From Riptortus pedestris (lineage: Eukaryota; Arthropoda; Insecta; Hemiptera; Alydidae): a DNA stretch of 64,000 bases. The notes under the pieces were generated by a model that was not told the origin of the DNA, did not search any database, and saw nothing but the letters and a program-made list of their open reading frames with translations. Position numbers and translations under genes: made by a program. Within the stretch, counting starts at the first letter, position 1, and the number at the start of each line of letters is the position of its first letter. Location of the stretch: NCBI GenBank assembly GCA_019009955.1, contig CM032232.1, forward strand, positions 71,489,501 to 71,553,500, read 5' to 3'. This document shows, in pieces, positions 22,733 through 34,969 of the stretch.

Positions 22733-23628
22733 GGCGAGAGTAGGGTAAAACCGGGTAGTCAGGAGCAAGCCGGGTACCTCCTCTTAGCCCTTGTGTGAAC
22801 TACAATCCACCTTTGAAGAAGAAGGAGTGGCCATTAAATTAAAATTAAATCGTTAGTCGTGCTTGTTCTGTGCCAGTGACAATAATTGAATTTTCGTAGA
22901 ACCTGCTCATGATTTTGGAGGAAAAGGTTTTCGATTGTACTGCGTTCTTATTCCAATTAGAATACAGGCATGTAATTCCCTGAGAAAAAGTTTTAATTAC
23001 CTTTATTTTAGTACTAAGTAGTTGTCTTTAGCGTTTGGTTTGCCTGAATGACGCAATGTTTTATTTAAACTTTAAGCACGGGGTAAAACCGGGTAGCAGC
23101 TATGCCACGATTCTCGAAAAATGAAAAGAATAATTTTACCTAATTTTGATTAATTATTTCACTGTAAAAGCATGTATAATGACAAACAATATGATAAATC
23201 TTGAAACTATGAATTTACTTTTTGAAATAAATAATTGTTTTGAAATAGCTATAAAGATTAATGTTGCTATTTGTTTATATTTTTACTTTATATTTTTGTA
23301 TTGTTCCTATTAGAGGGATTTTATTTAATGCATCAAACAACATTTTTTATTAACAAAAAAACATTAATTTGATTAAAAATCTTTACATTGTTATTTTCCC
23401 ACAAGAAAAACATATGTACCCGGTTTTACCCTACTGGGGGGGGGGAATGACTTTTACAAAAAATCTGGGAAAACTTCTTTAAAAATTTAGATTTTGTTTT
23501 TGAAACTGTAGTTACTTTAACAGATAAGTAGACTTTATTTCAACAAAACTTTACTTATTTGTGGTAAAAATTGTGGTTTCTGGAAGCCTTGAAACTATTA
23601 AGCTACCCGGTTTTATCCCACTTTCCCC
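22733..23628. mobile_element. MITE with 26-bp terminal inverted repeats and TA duplication
   Basis: Left end 22733-22758 (GGCGAGAGTAGGGTAAAACC, GGGTAG) and right end 23603-23628 (reversed: GGGGAAAGTGGGATAAAACC, GGGTAG) differ at four of 26 positions. TA flanks both sides (22731-22732, 23629-23630). Two further copies of GGGTAAAACCGGGTA lie inside, + at 23081-23096 and - at 23417-23432, so the order is ++--. There is no transposase. TA duplication suggests Tc1/mariner. Confidence 0.75.
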
Positions 23629-23708
23629 TACAAGGGTGCCTGTATCATCGTTAGAAACCAGGATCCCTGGCCTAAGAACTATGAACTATGCTATTCCCAT
23701 CGAAGTAA

Positions 23709-24170
23709 ATGCACTTGCAGATGGGTCCAGGTCTGTCTCCGAAGGGAAAAATATCCTTGGTGTCGGCAACTGCATGTTCTCCCATAAACAGTGTGATTGA
23801 TAACAAGAAAAAGATACCCTTGGTGTCCGCAACTGCATATTACCCGATTGGCTGTGTCACTGATAACAAGAAAAACATATCCTTGGTGTCCGCAACTACA
23901 CATTACCTGATCGACTGTGTGACCGATAACAAGAAAAACATATCCTTGGTGTCCGTAACTGCATATTACCCAATCAACAGTGTGACTAGTAACAAGAAAA
24001 GGATATCCTTGGCATCCGCCACTGCATATTACCCGATTGGCTGTGTCACTGATAACAAGAAAAACATATCCTTGGTGTCCGCAACTGCATATTACACGAT
24101 CAACTGTGTGACTTATAACAAGAAAAAGACGTCCTTGGTGTTCGAAACTGCATTTGAAACTAGTGGTGGA
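23709..24170. repeat. 63-bp minisatellite, about seven copies
   Basis: The block CTTGGTGTCCGCAACTGCAT recurs with exact 63-bp spacing (at 23757, 23820, 23883, 23946, 24009, 24072, 24135). The period is a multiple of three, so one frame stays open on each strand: + 23709-24206 (165 codons, unit SLVSATAYYPIGCVTDNKKN plus I) and - 24242-23691 (183 codons, unit with CSCGHQGYVFLVISDTANRV). I recognise neither as a protein family. There are no splice or promoter cues, so I call it a repeat, not a gene. Confidence 0.85.
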
Positions 24171-24562
24171 AACAAAATAGCTGTAGGGTTGCAAAGTGTA
24201 AATTAAATTGCATTGCAATGTAAAACAATTTAAACTTTTCAAATTTAGTAATTGTTCTCATTGATTACTAAACCTATTTATAAATCATTTTTATTTAGAT
24301 AAAATTTACCTATTGTATAAAGTGTTTATCTTCAGATGAAAGGAAGTAAATACCAATAAAAACTTCTTGGAAAACGTTAGCACGAGGGAATCCCTGTTGT
24401 AGTCAAAACACTTATTGCAGCGTTATCATTCTGTAAATATGTTTTATATAACAGAAGACTATTTTCACTGTATTATTTCAGGCTGACTTAGGTTTTCATA
24501 GTCACTCAAGGCCTTAAATTAGTAATGACATGTTAATTAACATTGTATAATTCTTTTTGGAG

Positions 24563-24740
24563 TTCAGGTTAGAAATGTGAATCAATGAGTTCGTACTATA
24601 ATAAGCTTGGTAAACATAAAGTTATGGGTTCGATTCCCACTCGGGCAATATTAATTTATTCAGTGAAGAACTCACTAAATGAAATCCCGAGTCCCATTGC
24701 CTTAGTAGCACAGAGTGGACGATAATAAATAATAACAATA
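24563..24740 (+). mobile_element. SINE, diverged, internally deleted
   Basis: TTCAGGTTAGAAATGTGAAT is the head, and GGGTTCGATTCCCACTCGGG at 24625-24645 is box-B-like. CACTAAATGAAATCCCGAGT and AGAGTGGACGATAATAAAT are body and end. Part of the body between GTCCCA and TTAGTAGCA is missing. Confidence 0.75.
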
Positions 24741-24980
24741 ATACTATAATACTTCGGGTATAACCACTTAGTATACACCAGGCCTACAACGGCTTTTGAG
24801 TTCTTACATACATGTATTTAACCCCTATGATTACGGGATAGCCTATTAGCAGATTTCCATTTGGGGAAATCAGCTATTGAGGTCGTACTCATGACGCAAG
24901 TTTTCAAAAATTTCCTCAAATGTCCATCGATCCTACCTAGGAGATGACGAAAATGAGGTCCGTTCAAAATTATATATATA

Positions 24981-26276
24981 TCTATATATATATAAAATTG
25001 TAACGTCTGTCTGTACATTGATTTTTTTCGCGAAATTTCACGATAACTTTTCGTTTCACATGTCATAGACACCATAACTGCATTTTGTTTCTTTGGTGTC
25101 TGTTTGTTTGTTTGTTTATTTGTTTGTTTGTTTGTTACCTTTTCACGCATAAACGGCTGAACCGAATTTTATGAAACTTGGTATGTATATTACTACTAGC
25201 CCAACTTAGACTTTAGGCTATACTAATATTCTCTGAGACGAATAGGAGTGGGGGTTATAAGGGAGGCCTGAAATTAAAAATAGCGATATTTCGTTTCCTA
25301 TTGTTTTTTCGGCAAATATGAACATAACAAAAGTTGTTTATTTTGTTATTTAGAGTAACTTTTGTTATATACACTTTTTCCGTATACCTAAGTATAAATG
25401 AGTTATTGGTTAAAAACTACTGCGGAAATCAACAATTTTATTTGGCATAAAAAACTCAATCGAACTAAACCAAACTCGGTATGCGAATTAGCACTAACGC
25501 CTTCATTATAACAAGCCATACTAAGATTTCTAGGGACGGGCAGGAGTGGGGGTTATAAGGGAAGCATGAAATTAAATGTAGTGATATTTCGTTTTCTATT
25601 GGGGTTTCGGCAAATATGCACATAACAAAAGTTGTTTATTTTGTTATTTAGAGGAACTTTTGTTATATACACTATCGTCGTATACCGAAGTATAAAGGCG
25701 TTATACGCTAAAAATTATAGCGGGAGTCAACTATTTTATTTGGCACAAAAGTATCAACCGTACTAAATAAAACTCGGTACGTGTATTAGGACTAATGCCT
25801 TCATTATAATAAGCCATACTAACATTTCTAGGGACGGGCAGGAGTGGGGGTTGTAAGGGAGGTCTGAAATAAAAGCGGTATTTCGTTTTCTATTGGGTTT
25901 TCTGCAAATAAGCACATGCCAAAAGTTGTTTATTTTGTTATTTAGAGAATATTTCTCAACAATTCTTTTTAATATGAACTACCAGGTAGCTTACCGGGAA
26001 AAAATAATTCAAAAGTATGTTAATATTTTGTCCTTAATAATTCAAATCTATGCATACTGCACAGGGAACGGGAATTATGACAATATGGAGGACAGTGAAG
26101 TCTTACATAAAAAAATAATTTTATTATTAACAAATCCACAGAAACGATGGGTATAAACCCTAAACACTGGGACGGGTAAATGTCAAAATATTATGCAAAG
26201 TAAAGCCTCGCCCAAAAAATAACATCACCATTCAGGCTCAAATTAATTCCCGAGCGAAGCCGGGTATCTGAGCTAG
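24981..26276 (+). mobile_element. Hel-A Helitron copy 1 of a tandem pair
   Basis: 5' end TCTATATATATATAAAATTG follows A (24980). 3' end is hairpin CCCGAGCGAAGCCGGG, TATCTGAG, CTAG (26273-26276), followed by T. TC start, 3' hairpin, CTRR and A/T insertion are the diagnostic set for Helitrons. After TGTACATTG and the (GTTT)n block come internal units with AACAAAAGTTGTTTATTTTG ... AACTTTTGTTATATACAC. There is no Rep/helicase, so it is non-autonomous. Confidence 0.85.
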
Positions 26277-26282
26277 TATATA

Positions 26283-27670
26283 TCTATATATATATAAAAT
26301 TGTAACCTCTGTCTGTACATTGATTTTTTTCGCGAAATTTCACGATAACTTTTCGTTTCACATGTCATAGACACCATAACTGCATTTTGTTTCTTTGGTG
26401 TCTGTTTGTTTGTTTGTTTGTTTATTTGTTTGTTTGTTTGTTTGTTACCTTTTCACGCATAAACGGCTGAACCGAATTTTATGAAACTTGGTATGTGTAT
26501 TACTACTAGCCCAACTTAGACTTTAGGCTATATTAATATTCTCTAAGACAAACAGGAGTGGGGGTTATAATGGAGGCCTGAAATTTAATATAGCGATATT
26601 TCGGTTCCTATTGCTTTTTCAGCAAATATGCCCATTAGAAAAGTTGTTTATTTTGTAATTTAGAGTAACTTTTGTTATATGCACTTTTGCCGTATATGGA
26701 AGTATAAATGAGTTATACGCTAAAAACTTTAGCGGGAGTCAACAATTTATTAGGCACAAAAGACTCAACCGAACTAAACCAAACTCGGTATGTGAATTAG
26801 TACTAACGCCTTCCTTATAATAAGCCATACTAACATTTCTAGGGACGGGCAGGAGTGGGGGTTATATGGGAGGCCTGAAATTAAAAATAGCGATATTTCG
26901 TTTCCTATTGCTTATTCAGCAAATATGCCCATAAAAAAAGTTGTTTATTTTGTTATTTACAGTAACTTTTGTTATATACACTTTTGCCGTATACGGAAGT
27001 ATAAATGAGTTATACGCTAAAAACTATAGCGGGAGTCCACAATTTTATTTGGCACAAAAGACTCAACCGAACTTAACCAAACTCGGTATGTGAGTTAGCA
27101 CTAACGCCTTCCTTATAATAAGCCATACTAACATTTCTAGGGATGGGCAGGAGTGGGGGTTATAAGGAAGGCCTGAATTTAAAAATAGCGGTATTTCGTT
27201 TCTTATTGCATTTTCGGCAAATATAAACATAACAAAAGTTGTTTATTTTGTTATTTAGAGTAACTTTGGTCATATTCATTTTTGTCTTTTAACAAAGTAT
27301 AAACGAGATATACACTATAAACTAAAGCGGGAGTCAACGATTTCTTTGAGCGCTAACGAGTAAACCGAACTAACAAAAACTCAGTATGTCAATTAGCATT
27401 AATTCTTCCATGGTTATAAGGGAGGCCTGAAATAAAAATTCGCAATATTTCATAGTCTATTTGTCTACGGGAAATATGACAATTTGGAGGACAGTGAAGA
27501 CTTACATAAAAAATTAATTTTATTATTAACAAATGCCAACAACGGGAATTAACCCTAAACACTGGGACGGGTAAATGTCAAAATATTGTGCAAATTAAAG
27601 CCTTGCCAAAAAAATAACATCACCATTCAGCCTCAAATCAATTCCCGGGCGAAGCCGGGTATCTGAGCTA

Positions 27671-27671
<1 letters not shown>
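26283..27671 (+). mobile_element. Hel-A Helitron copy 2 of a tandem pair
   Basis: TC begins at 26283, six bases (TATATA) after the CTAG of copy 1. It ends with hairpin CCCGGGCGAAGCCGGG, TATCTGAG, CTAG at 27668-27671, then T. The internal units are highly similar to copy 1. Confidence 0.85.
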
Positions 27672-27708
<37 letters not shown>

Positions 27709-28197
27709 CTGTTAACGCTCTAGCGGTCGCAATTTTTGTTCGATCGTTATCAAACTTCATATTTAAGCGTTTTACGTAAAAAGAAAGATCATGTTCGTTA
27801 ATGGCTGAAATCGGACGAGTGAGAGGGGTGGTTTAGAGGGGGGATTTTTGAAAATTCGAAAGATCTCCGTTATTATGCGTCGGATCGAAAAATTGTATAG
27901 ACTCAATCTTATTGCAAATTAAATTTACTATTAATATTTATCTAGACATTTATTCTGTATATTGTATATTAACCGAGATATTTGCATTTGTATGCATGTG
28001 TGTGGTCGGCAGGAGTCGGCTACGTTCGGGACTCTCCGCCGAGAGCTAGTGCGAGCCGTTTCGGTAACTGTTCGTCCCTCGTGAATAGGTTTAGAAATTC
28101 CTTACTACTACTGTTGTTATTAGGCGGATTTCTCTATTGTAAAACTTCACGTGGGAAATCTGCTTAGTTTACGCAGCCCCTGCGTGACGGACTTTTT

Positions 28198-29727
28198 TTT
28201 AGGTTTTGCGAACCTATCCCTGTCATATGAACCCATGCTCACGCACACATACTTGTTTTTTTTTGCTTCCTGAAAAATGTCACCAATTCCAATATTGTGG
28301 TATGAAATTCAAGAAGATTACAACCAACCTCCAGCCTCTTTTCGAGTATTACAAGAGAATTCCTGAGCTTAATAAAATCATTTGTTTTGTATTGGTGCTA
28401 AAATAATATAATTTTTACGATGTGTTAATGGCCCTTCAAAATGTAATATGTATCAGGTTATGAAAAAGAATGTCTCCCTCGGCAACGAGCTGATTTTGTT
28501 TTTATTTTAAGGTGTGTTCTTAAAGAGCTCAACTGATTTGGGATGAACACTTTATATTTTCACTTCACTTTATTAAAGTGAGGTAGAAGTGAAAAGTGTT
28601 TTGGATAATGTACCCATTAGTCATACATATTGTAATTATTATATTTCGGGTGGAAAATCTATTTTACATTTAGCCATCATCGACATTTAACAGCTATTTT
28701 AACTTCTTCTTTTTTTTTCATAATTTGCCCAATAGCAATTATTTCCTTCCCGGATAAAAGCAGAATGGACATTTGTGGCGTGCTAAATGAATGAAAGGAT
28801 TAATCAGAGAACAAGATAATCACTTCTGTAAAGGGAACCTTTTGAAATTTATAGACTAACGACATCTGATTAATTCCTTCATTAATTAATTGAATAATGA
28901 TTTGTTTGTACCTGTAACACAGACTGCGCCGAAGAAAGGGCACAACCCTTGTCCTCTCAGTTTAGTACTCGAAGGTTCATGTCTTCATGTTCTAAGTTAC
29001 TGTTATTGTTCCCTAATTGCCGATTTCCTTCTGATAACAATGTCTAATCTCAATATAGCATGAATCATAACTATCCTGAATTATGCAAACATATCACTCT
29101 TCAATCCTTAATTATTAAATGGAATCCGTTCTATTATTGTCCTATAAAAAACAACAACACTCAAATATCAAATCTCCTGGATTCGCAAATTCAAGGATAA
29201 GTCTGTTTTGGAGTAGAAGCATGTTGACCACCTTGGCATTGTCCTGCATTTCGACGATGAAGTAATCTTATTCAGGTTGCGAAGAGAGAGTCAGGTGAAG
29301 GTCCGTGCGCCCTGTAAAAAACAGCGAATGTTATTCTGGTGAGGACGTAACCCGTGGGATGATCCTTTACACAGCAATTAGCCGAGTACTGATAACTGTC
29401 ATATCTCTTAGTCTGGGTTTCCCAGATTCACCTTCATTTTGGTATAGTTTATGACATTCCTCTTTGGGTTTCAATCATAAAGAATTCTAAGGGGATCTTT
29501 TAACTCCCTTTTTAGTCTGCTGATTTTAGGTCTAGTATACAGCAATACTATATAAATCGGGACTTGAGAGGTTTCAAATATCCTTAATTTATATCAAATA
29601 TACCAGTATTCTGAGCACATTTCTCTTAAATTTAAATAGATAATATTGTGAAGCCTTTGCAATGAATAACATTCTACTGATTATTCACTCTAAATATTTC
29701 CCGATCAAATGTTCATCTAGTGTGTGT
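28198..29727. other. No gene recognised
   Basis: Unique-looking AT-rich DNA with short open frames only, none with domain resemblance or exon signals. Confidence 0.4.
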
Positions 29728-29870
29728 GTATAGATTAAAAACTCAACAGAATATGATGAAACTTGGTATGTGTATTATGTGTAATCCGTCTTGGAGTATA
29801 GGCTATATTAAAATTCTTGGGGGCAAATAAGAGTGGGGGTCTTAGGGGAGTCCTGAAATGAAAATCGCTT
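29728..29870 (+). mobile_element. Hel-A fragment
   Basis: AAACTTGGTATGTGTATTAT, TATAGGCTATATTAAAATTC and AGAGTGGGGGTCTTAGGGGA match the Hel-A 5' third. Both ends are missing. Confidence 0.6.
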
Positions 29871-30424
29871 CATCGTGTAACCCTAATCAACGAAATCATG
29901 TTTATATCCTTTAATAGGAGCCCGATTAAACAAATTATACAAACATTATTATTAACAAAGTTATATTCGTCATTGTTGTTCTACATATTCCTATCATCAA
30001 ATCTAATGTTGATGGAGTTATTTTTATTTAATATGTTCAGTTTTCAGTCTTTCTTAACCTCCGATTTTCACATAAGGTAGGTAAGGTTTAAACCCTAAAC
30101 AACTCTACTATAAATTTAAATTCCTGTTTACATCGGCTTCTTATTAAAGAAAATGTTAGAATAGAATGTATGATGTCAGCAACGAGTCATTCACGTACTA
30201 GGGAAATGTGCACGTTAACTCAGTTTCTGCGTGCTTATGGAAATATAATTATTGATACCCGTCAACGTTATATAAACCTCAGGCGCCGCAAGCAGGATTA
30301 ATAACTGGAAAAATACAGATAGCACAATCAGCTGCTACCGATCAGCAAGATAAGTTAACTTTACCATGACTAGGTATTTTGAGGTATTTCGTGAGTGGAA
30401 AAAAGTATATACGATGCTGCAGGA

Positions 30425-31600
30425 AAGGTATGTGGAGGATAAATTCCCAAGAAACAAATTTGTTGATGTTGGTTACTAGGAAATGGATTCTGTAACAGCT
30501 CAGGGCTACAAGACTTATGATCTGAAAATTCGTTAATGAAGAAAGCTAGATATCTGGGCGTCACAGTGGGTTTTAAGATGAGCTGAGAAAGAAACATTGA
30601 GGATGTAATGGAAAGAACAGAATACCTCTTATTTGGTGTTAAACGTTGGCAGATAGTGGAGAGCATTCCTTAATGATGAGGACGTGTTAAGCAATAGTTA
30701 GACTACATTTAGAGTAGTAAACCTTCAACTTTTATGAACATAACTAATAAAACCGTTTGACTTTAATATAGGGTATATTCTAGTGGAATACAACTTCTGA
30801 CGTATTTATAAAGGGAGAGGTGATGCAGATCTGTAAAAATGTTCGAGGATAGGGGAGTCTGGGAAATCAGAGGGATATCGTATAATAAGGTAAATGAAAA
30901 AAATATACCAATCCTGAATTACGTGATAAAGCAGGTCTGAGATTAGGTATAATAGAACATTCTCTGAGAAAAATGTTTGGAGACTAGAAGAGGCATCTGA
31001 TGGATTCAGGAAGGGGATTTATACACATGCCTGTATTATTATTGAGGAGCTTGGCGTAGGATCTTTTCCACTGAGAAAACTAAAACAAATAACATTTTAA
31101 GGGGGAAATTGACATGGAAACGACCATTCAGATGACCAAAACACTATTAAGGCACTGATATCTTAAACTGTGGGTTCAAGTTTGGTGGAAGAATGTAGAG
31201 AAAGAGAGAGAAGAATACTTAGATTTAGACAAGTAACACTGGCCAGGAATCCTGCGCACAGTGGGGCAGAAGAGAATGAGGACAAAGAGACATGCTGGCT
31301 AAGAAGGGGACGATGAGTGATTCTTGAAACAGCTGTTGCACCAAGAAAAAAATTAATTTCGACAATCACGTTTCAGATTAAACAATTAGTACCCTGGTTG
31401 CAATTAGAAAAAGCTGTTTATTGCCATTCCTTCAACAAGCTTATTATGAGGATGGGAATTACAAAGGACATAATGTCCTCAATATTTGGTAGCGAGGATA
31501 CTGCTGAGCATATGGTAGGAAATTTTATATTCCAACCCATTAAAGATAAAGCTTATTCGAAACCTATATATTTTAATGTATTTTTGAACAAACCTCCAAT
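30425..31600 (+). pseudogene. Non-LTR retrotransposon (R1/Jockey-like) RT remnant
   Basis: With frameshifts, + reads ETNLLMLVTRKW near 30453-30488, then ARYLGVTVGFKM near 30545-30580, RNIEDVMERTEYLLFGVKRW to about 30650. These match the LINE RT block KTELLLVTRK ... KYLGV-LD-KL-W ... V-KA---L--CKR. Near 31460-31530 ITKDIMSSIFGSEDTAEHMV resembles the post-RT Cys/His region (C---G--ETAEHIL). Many stops; not functional. Confidence 0.65.
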
Positions 31601-31907
31601 ATACCTGATAAATGTATAGGGTATTAGGAAATATGTTGTTTTTCTTGAGTTCTCCTAAATATCCTTGTTCTGAGTGTCTAATTGTGTTTAGCTCTTATCG
31701 TCAAGGCCGAACATCATCTGCCGGAACCTACATTTAATTAAACCTCTCTGCACAAACAGAAGTGCAACTAGTCAATAGTTCCCTTTCGCATACAGCAACA
31801 GATTGATAAAGAAAACATTGTCCTCTCTTTATCTCTTGTTATACAATGAATATGATTTTCATACGGCTTACATTTTTTTTTCAGCTGTACACACCCATCA
31901 TGACATA

Positions 31908-32524
31908 CACTCAACCGCAAAAAAAAACCGGACACTTCATTTTTGTCGTATTAAAAGCTAATTTTCAGCAATTTTCTTTGTGTGGGTATTCTAGTTATTA
32001 CAGAGAATTTAGAGTCTAAGTCCATTGAACTAATCCCTTCAGGATTAGTAAACAATTAGATAAAACTCAGATTAGATTTATTTGTCGTGAAGTTGATCTA
32101 TTCTAAACTGTAAGTAGTTTTTCGCATATTTAAACATCTTTAATTATTAACCAAGCATTTTCTTTAATTAATGTTTTATTTTTATTTCGGTCCAGAATAA
32201 TGGGTCTTTCAAACTTAGATGGAAGGTCGGAGCTTTCGTTACATTGCCGAAACGCTTGGGGTAGCGAAGTCTACCATTCACTGTAATAAAAATGAAGAAT
32301 ATTTTTTTTTTTAAAAAATGTGTTAATTTATCTTTTTCTTTTTTTTTATTTTGTATTTTTTTGTAAATAATCAATAAAAATTATTCACTTTTGGCAGATT
32401 TTGTTTAAATAACCTATAAATTAACCAATTATTTTAATTAAAAAGATTGATATACATATATATTAAGTATTTAACAAAATTATAAGACTAAATCTAAGTG
32501 TCTGGTTTTTTTTGCGGTTGAGTA
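31908..32524. mobile_element. Tc1/mariner deletion derivative
   Basis: Inverted ends CACTCAACCGCAAAAAAAAA then CCGGACACTT (31908) and AAGTGTCTGG then (T)8 GCGGTTGAGTA (to 32524) are flanked by TA at 31906-31907 and 32525-32526. Inside, at 32218-32285 (+), MEGRSFRYIAETLGVAKSTI then H is a Tc1/mariner transposase helix-turn-helix. The DDE region is gone, so it cannot move itself. Confidence 0.8.
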
Positions 32525-32858
32525 TATTTAGCATCTGTCAGAATTAAATTTTTGATCCCTTTGTAAGTTCAACATCTAGTATTTAAAGCTGCACAAGGTC
32601 TGCCAGACTTATGGACAAACTTTGGAGTAAGTTTTAGACACAATTTCCAAAAGTCCATATATAAATGGGTCTGAATCTTAATCTTTTTGAAGATATTTTT
32701 GGACTCAGAGTCATCCGAATTCTGATTTGACTATCCAAAAGAGCATTACAACTCCTTTAAAATGATGCCAAAAACATAACCACATGTCATAATAAAAGAT
32801 ACTCTATATAGTTTAAATTTAATATGTAACATAATATTTTTAATGTACTGTAATTGTT

Positions 32859-32982
32859 TTAGCAGATTTCCCTTAAGGGAAATCAGCTATTGAGGTTGTA
32901 CTCATGACGGAATTTTCGACATTTTTCTTCAAATGTCCATCGATCCTACCTAGTAGATGACGAAAATGAGGTCCGTTCAAAA

Positions 32983-33046
<64 letters not shown>

Positions 33047-33836
33047 CTGTTACCGCTCTAGCGGTCGCAATTTTTGTTTAATCCTTACCAAACTTCATAT
33101 TTAAGCGTTTTATGTAAAAAGAAAGATCAAGTTCGTTAACGGCTAAAATCGGACCAGTGGAAGGGAGGGTTTAGAGGGGAGGATTTTCGAAAATTCGAAA
33201 TATCTCCGTTACTATACGTCGGATCGAAATATTATACAGAATCAATCTTATTAAAAATTAAATTTACTATAAATATTGTTATATACATTTATTCTCTATC
33301 TTGAATATTAACCAAGATATTTGCATTTTTCAGTTTTCACCAAACCGCCACTTCTACTCATGTTACGTAAACAATACTCTGATACATAATAAATCACATT
33401 ATTGGAAGTTTAAATACCAAAAATTGTATTCAAGAGACCTTTATTATACGAGATACAATTCAAATATGCACTGGTGACTCCCCCCCCCCATCTTAAAGTT
33501 TTGGACTTCTAAAATATAATTGATTGAGATTACAATTATTCTGACTCATTATTAATTACAGTACTAGATATAGTAAATAGTTCTCAATAAAATTAATGTG
33601 TTATATTCTGATATATTTCAGTAATTGTTTTTCTTTCCGGTGTGAGGCGGGACCCGTTTGTTTACATTTCTAACCTAACGCTTCCTGTCGGCAGGCTATT
33701 GAAATTGGATGAAACATTTCTTATTTCCGTTTGTATTTATTCACGGTGTAGTGTTAGCAGTATGTATATTTATCTATTACTAAACTTCACGAGGGAAATC
33801 TGCTTAGTTTACGCAGCCCCTGCGTGACGGACTTTT
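32859..33836 (-). mobile_element. Hel-B element, complete, long subfamily
   Basis: The reversed 3' end is TTAGCAGATTTCCCTTAAGG then GAAATC at 32859. The central (TA)n is at 32986-33042, then TTTGTCTGTTACCGCTCTAG. A long-subfamily insert includes a C9 run (33480) and TTTTTCTTTCCGGTG. The 5' end is GGGAAATCTGCTTAGTTTAC, GCAGCCCCTGCGTGACGGAC, TTTT. At 978 bp with an intact (TA)n it is the 'empty site' for the interrupted copies. Confidence 0.85.
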
Positions 33837-34251
33837 TTCTTTAGTGGTTTGCTCTTGTAGAAGATTTTTACTCACCGACTTCAGATAAGTTTTATATGTC
33901 TCAAGTCTATGCCTTTCTTTTTTATTTTATTGTTGAAACACCAAATAATCCCTAAGAATACAGGTATAAAGTGCTGGGACGTTCCCCCTAAGGAGGCGTA
34001 AAACCATTGAATCTATGTCCTAGGGATTTTCTGTCAACGGAGATCCCCTATCACCACTAGCAAATCATTCGCACTGATCTGGTACTGGAAGTGAATTCTT
34101 CGAGGAATTTGAATTCCCCTGAACCCAGTGTTGTAAATTTCATTAAGACCTTGAATGCTCCTCGTCGGCCAATAATATTAATAAAGAAAAAGTAACATCA
34201 TTAGTCGTTTTATATTTGAACTAACTACAAAACTGAAGCCTAAAGGCCGTG
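33837..34251. other. No feature recognised
   Basis: Ordinary AT-rich sequence; no coding or repeat identity. Confidence 0.35.
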
Positions 34252-34572
34252 TCACACGACACGGCATAACTTATCATGAATAGAGGTCAGATGAAATAGG
34301 TAGATATCATATCTCAGTAGAACCCTGTGAACAGTAGTTTGAGATACACCTCTCCTCTCCAAAGTGCTTGGTGTTGACCACCATTGTAGAGCTGCTAGCT
34401 GTCTTCCTTTGCCCGTAGAATACCTGTTCCAAACCCACTGAGTCACCATCAAATATTCACTTCCGAAGAATATCTCTCCAAAGCCTGTAGAGCTAAACCC
34501 GTTCCGATAACTCGAAAAAATTTTGCTTCGAACGTCCGAGAGTTGAGAAGATTGAAAACAGTGGGAGTTCAT
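34252..34572 (-). pseudogene. Transposase-like helix-turn-helix fragment (low confidence)
   Basis: A 106-codon minus-strand frame ends with ERRGVSQTTVHRVLLRYDIY then LFHLT. That is the shape of the HTH (GVS-STVHRVLR---L-P-HL) in mariner-derived and DUF4817-type insect repeat proteins. The N-terminal half is not recognisable and no DDE part follows. Confidence 0.45.
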
Positions 34573-34969
34573 TCAAGGTTAACTTGGTCTATTGCCCTAA
34601 CCACCCCGAAGTTAAGTGGCTTTGTGGAGTCCTGCAATCTAGCTTCACTTGAGTTCCTATATGCGAAGCCGTACATGATCTACATGCCACTGAATTCTAG
34701 TTTTCTGAAGTGAATGATCAGAAAGACTAGGGTAAATTCCTGTGTTAATTATGAACACTGTCAAGCTAATTATGATTACAGTGAAGGTACTTAAGCGTCA
34801 CATTCAGCAGCCTAATTAGTAAAATAATAAACATAACTAACATTGTGCGCATTATTTATTTGAGCTTCGCAGCTTTGGCGATGTTGCTCTAAAATAAAGC
34901 TTAAAAAACAAAACAAAACTCAAATAAAACAAAACAATACAAAAAAATAACAAAATTAAACAAAACATA

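Larger units (their letters stand above)
24836..28197 (-). mobile_element. Hel-B element interrupted by two Hel-A copies
   Basis: The left part 24836-24980 is the reversed 3' end (TTAGCAGATTTCC, damaged palindrome, AGCTATTGAGGTCGTACTC, AGATGACGAAAATGAGGTCC) running into (TA)n. The right part resumes at 27672 with (TA)n, TTTGTCTGTTAACGCTCTAG, CGGTCGCAATTTTTGTT and so on to the 5' end CCCCTGCGTGACGGACTTTT at 28177-28196. Removing 24981-27671 restores a Hel-B copy like 32859-33836. It is therefore an older element hit by later insertions in its microsatellite. Confidence 0.85.

Noticed and set aside
30250..30480. TATATAA at 30269 followed by a 37-codon ATG frame at 30366
   Set aside because: It runs into decayed LINE RT sequence; a promoter cannot be supported.
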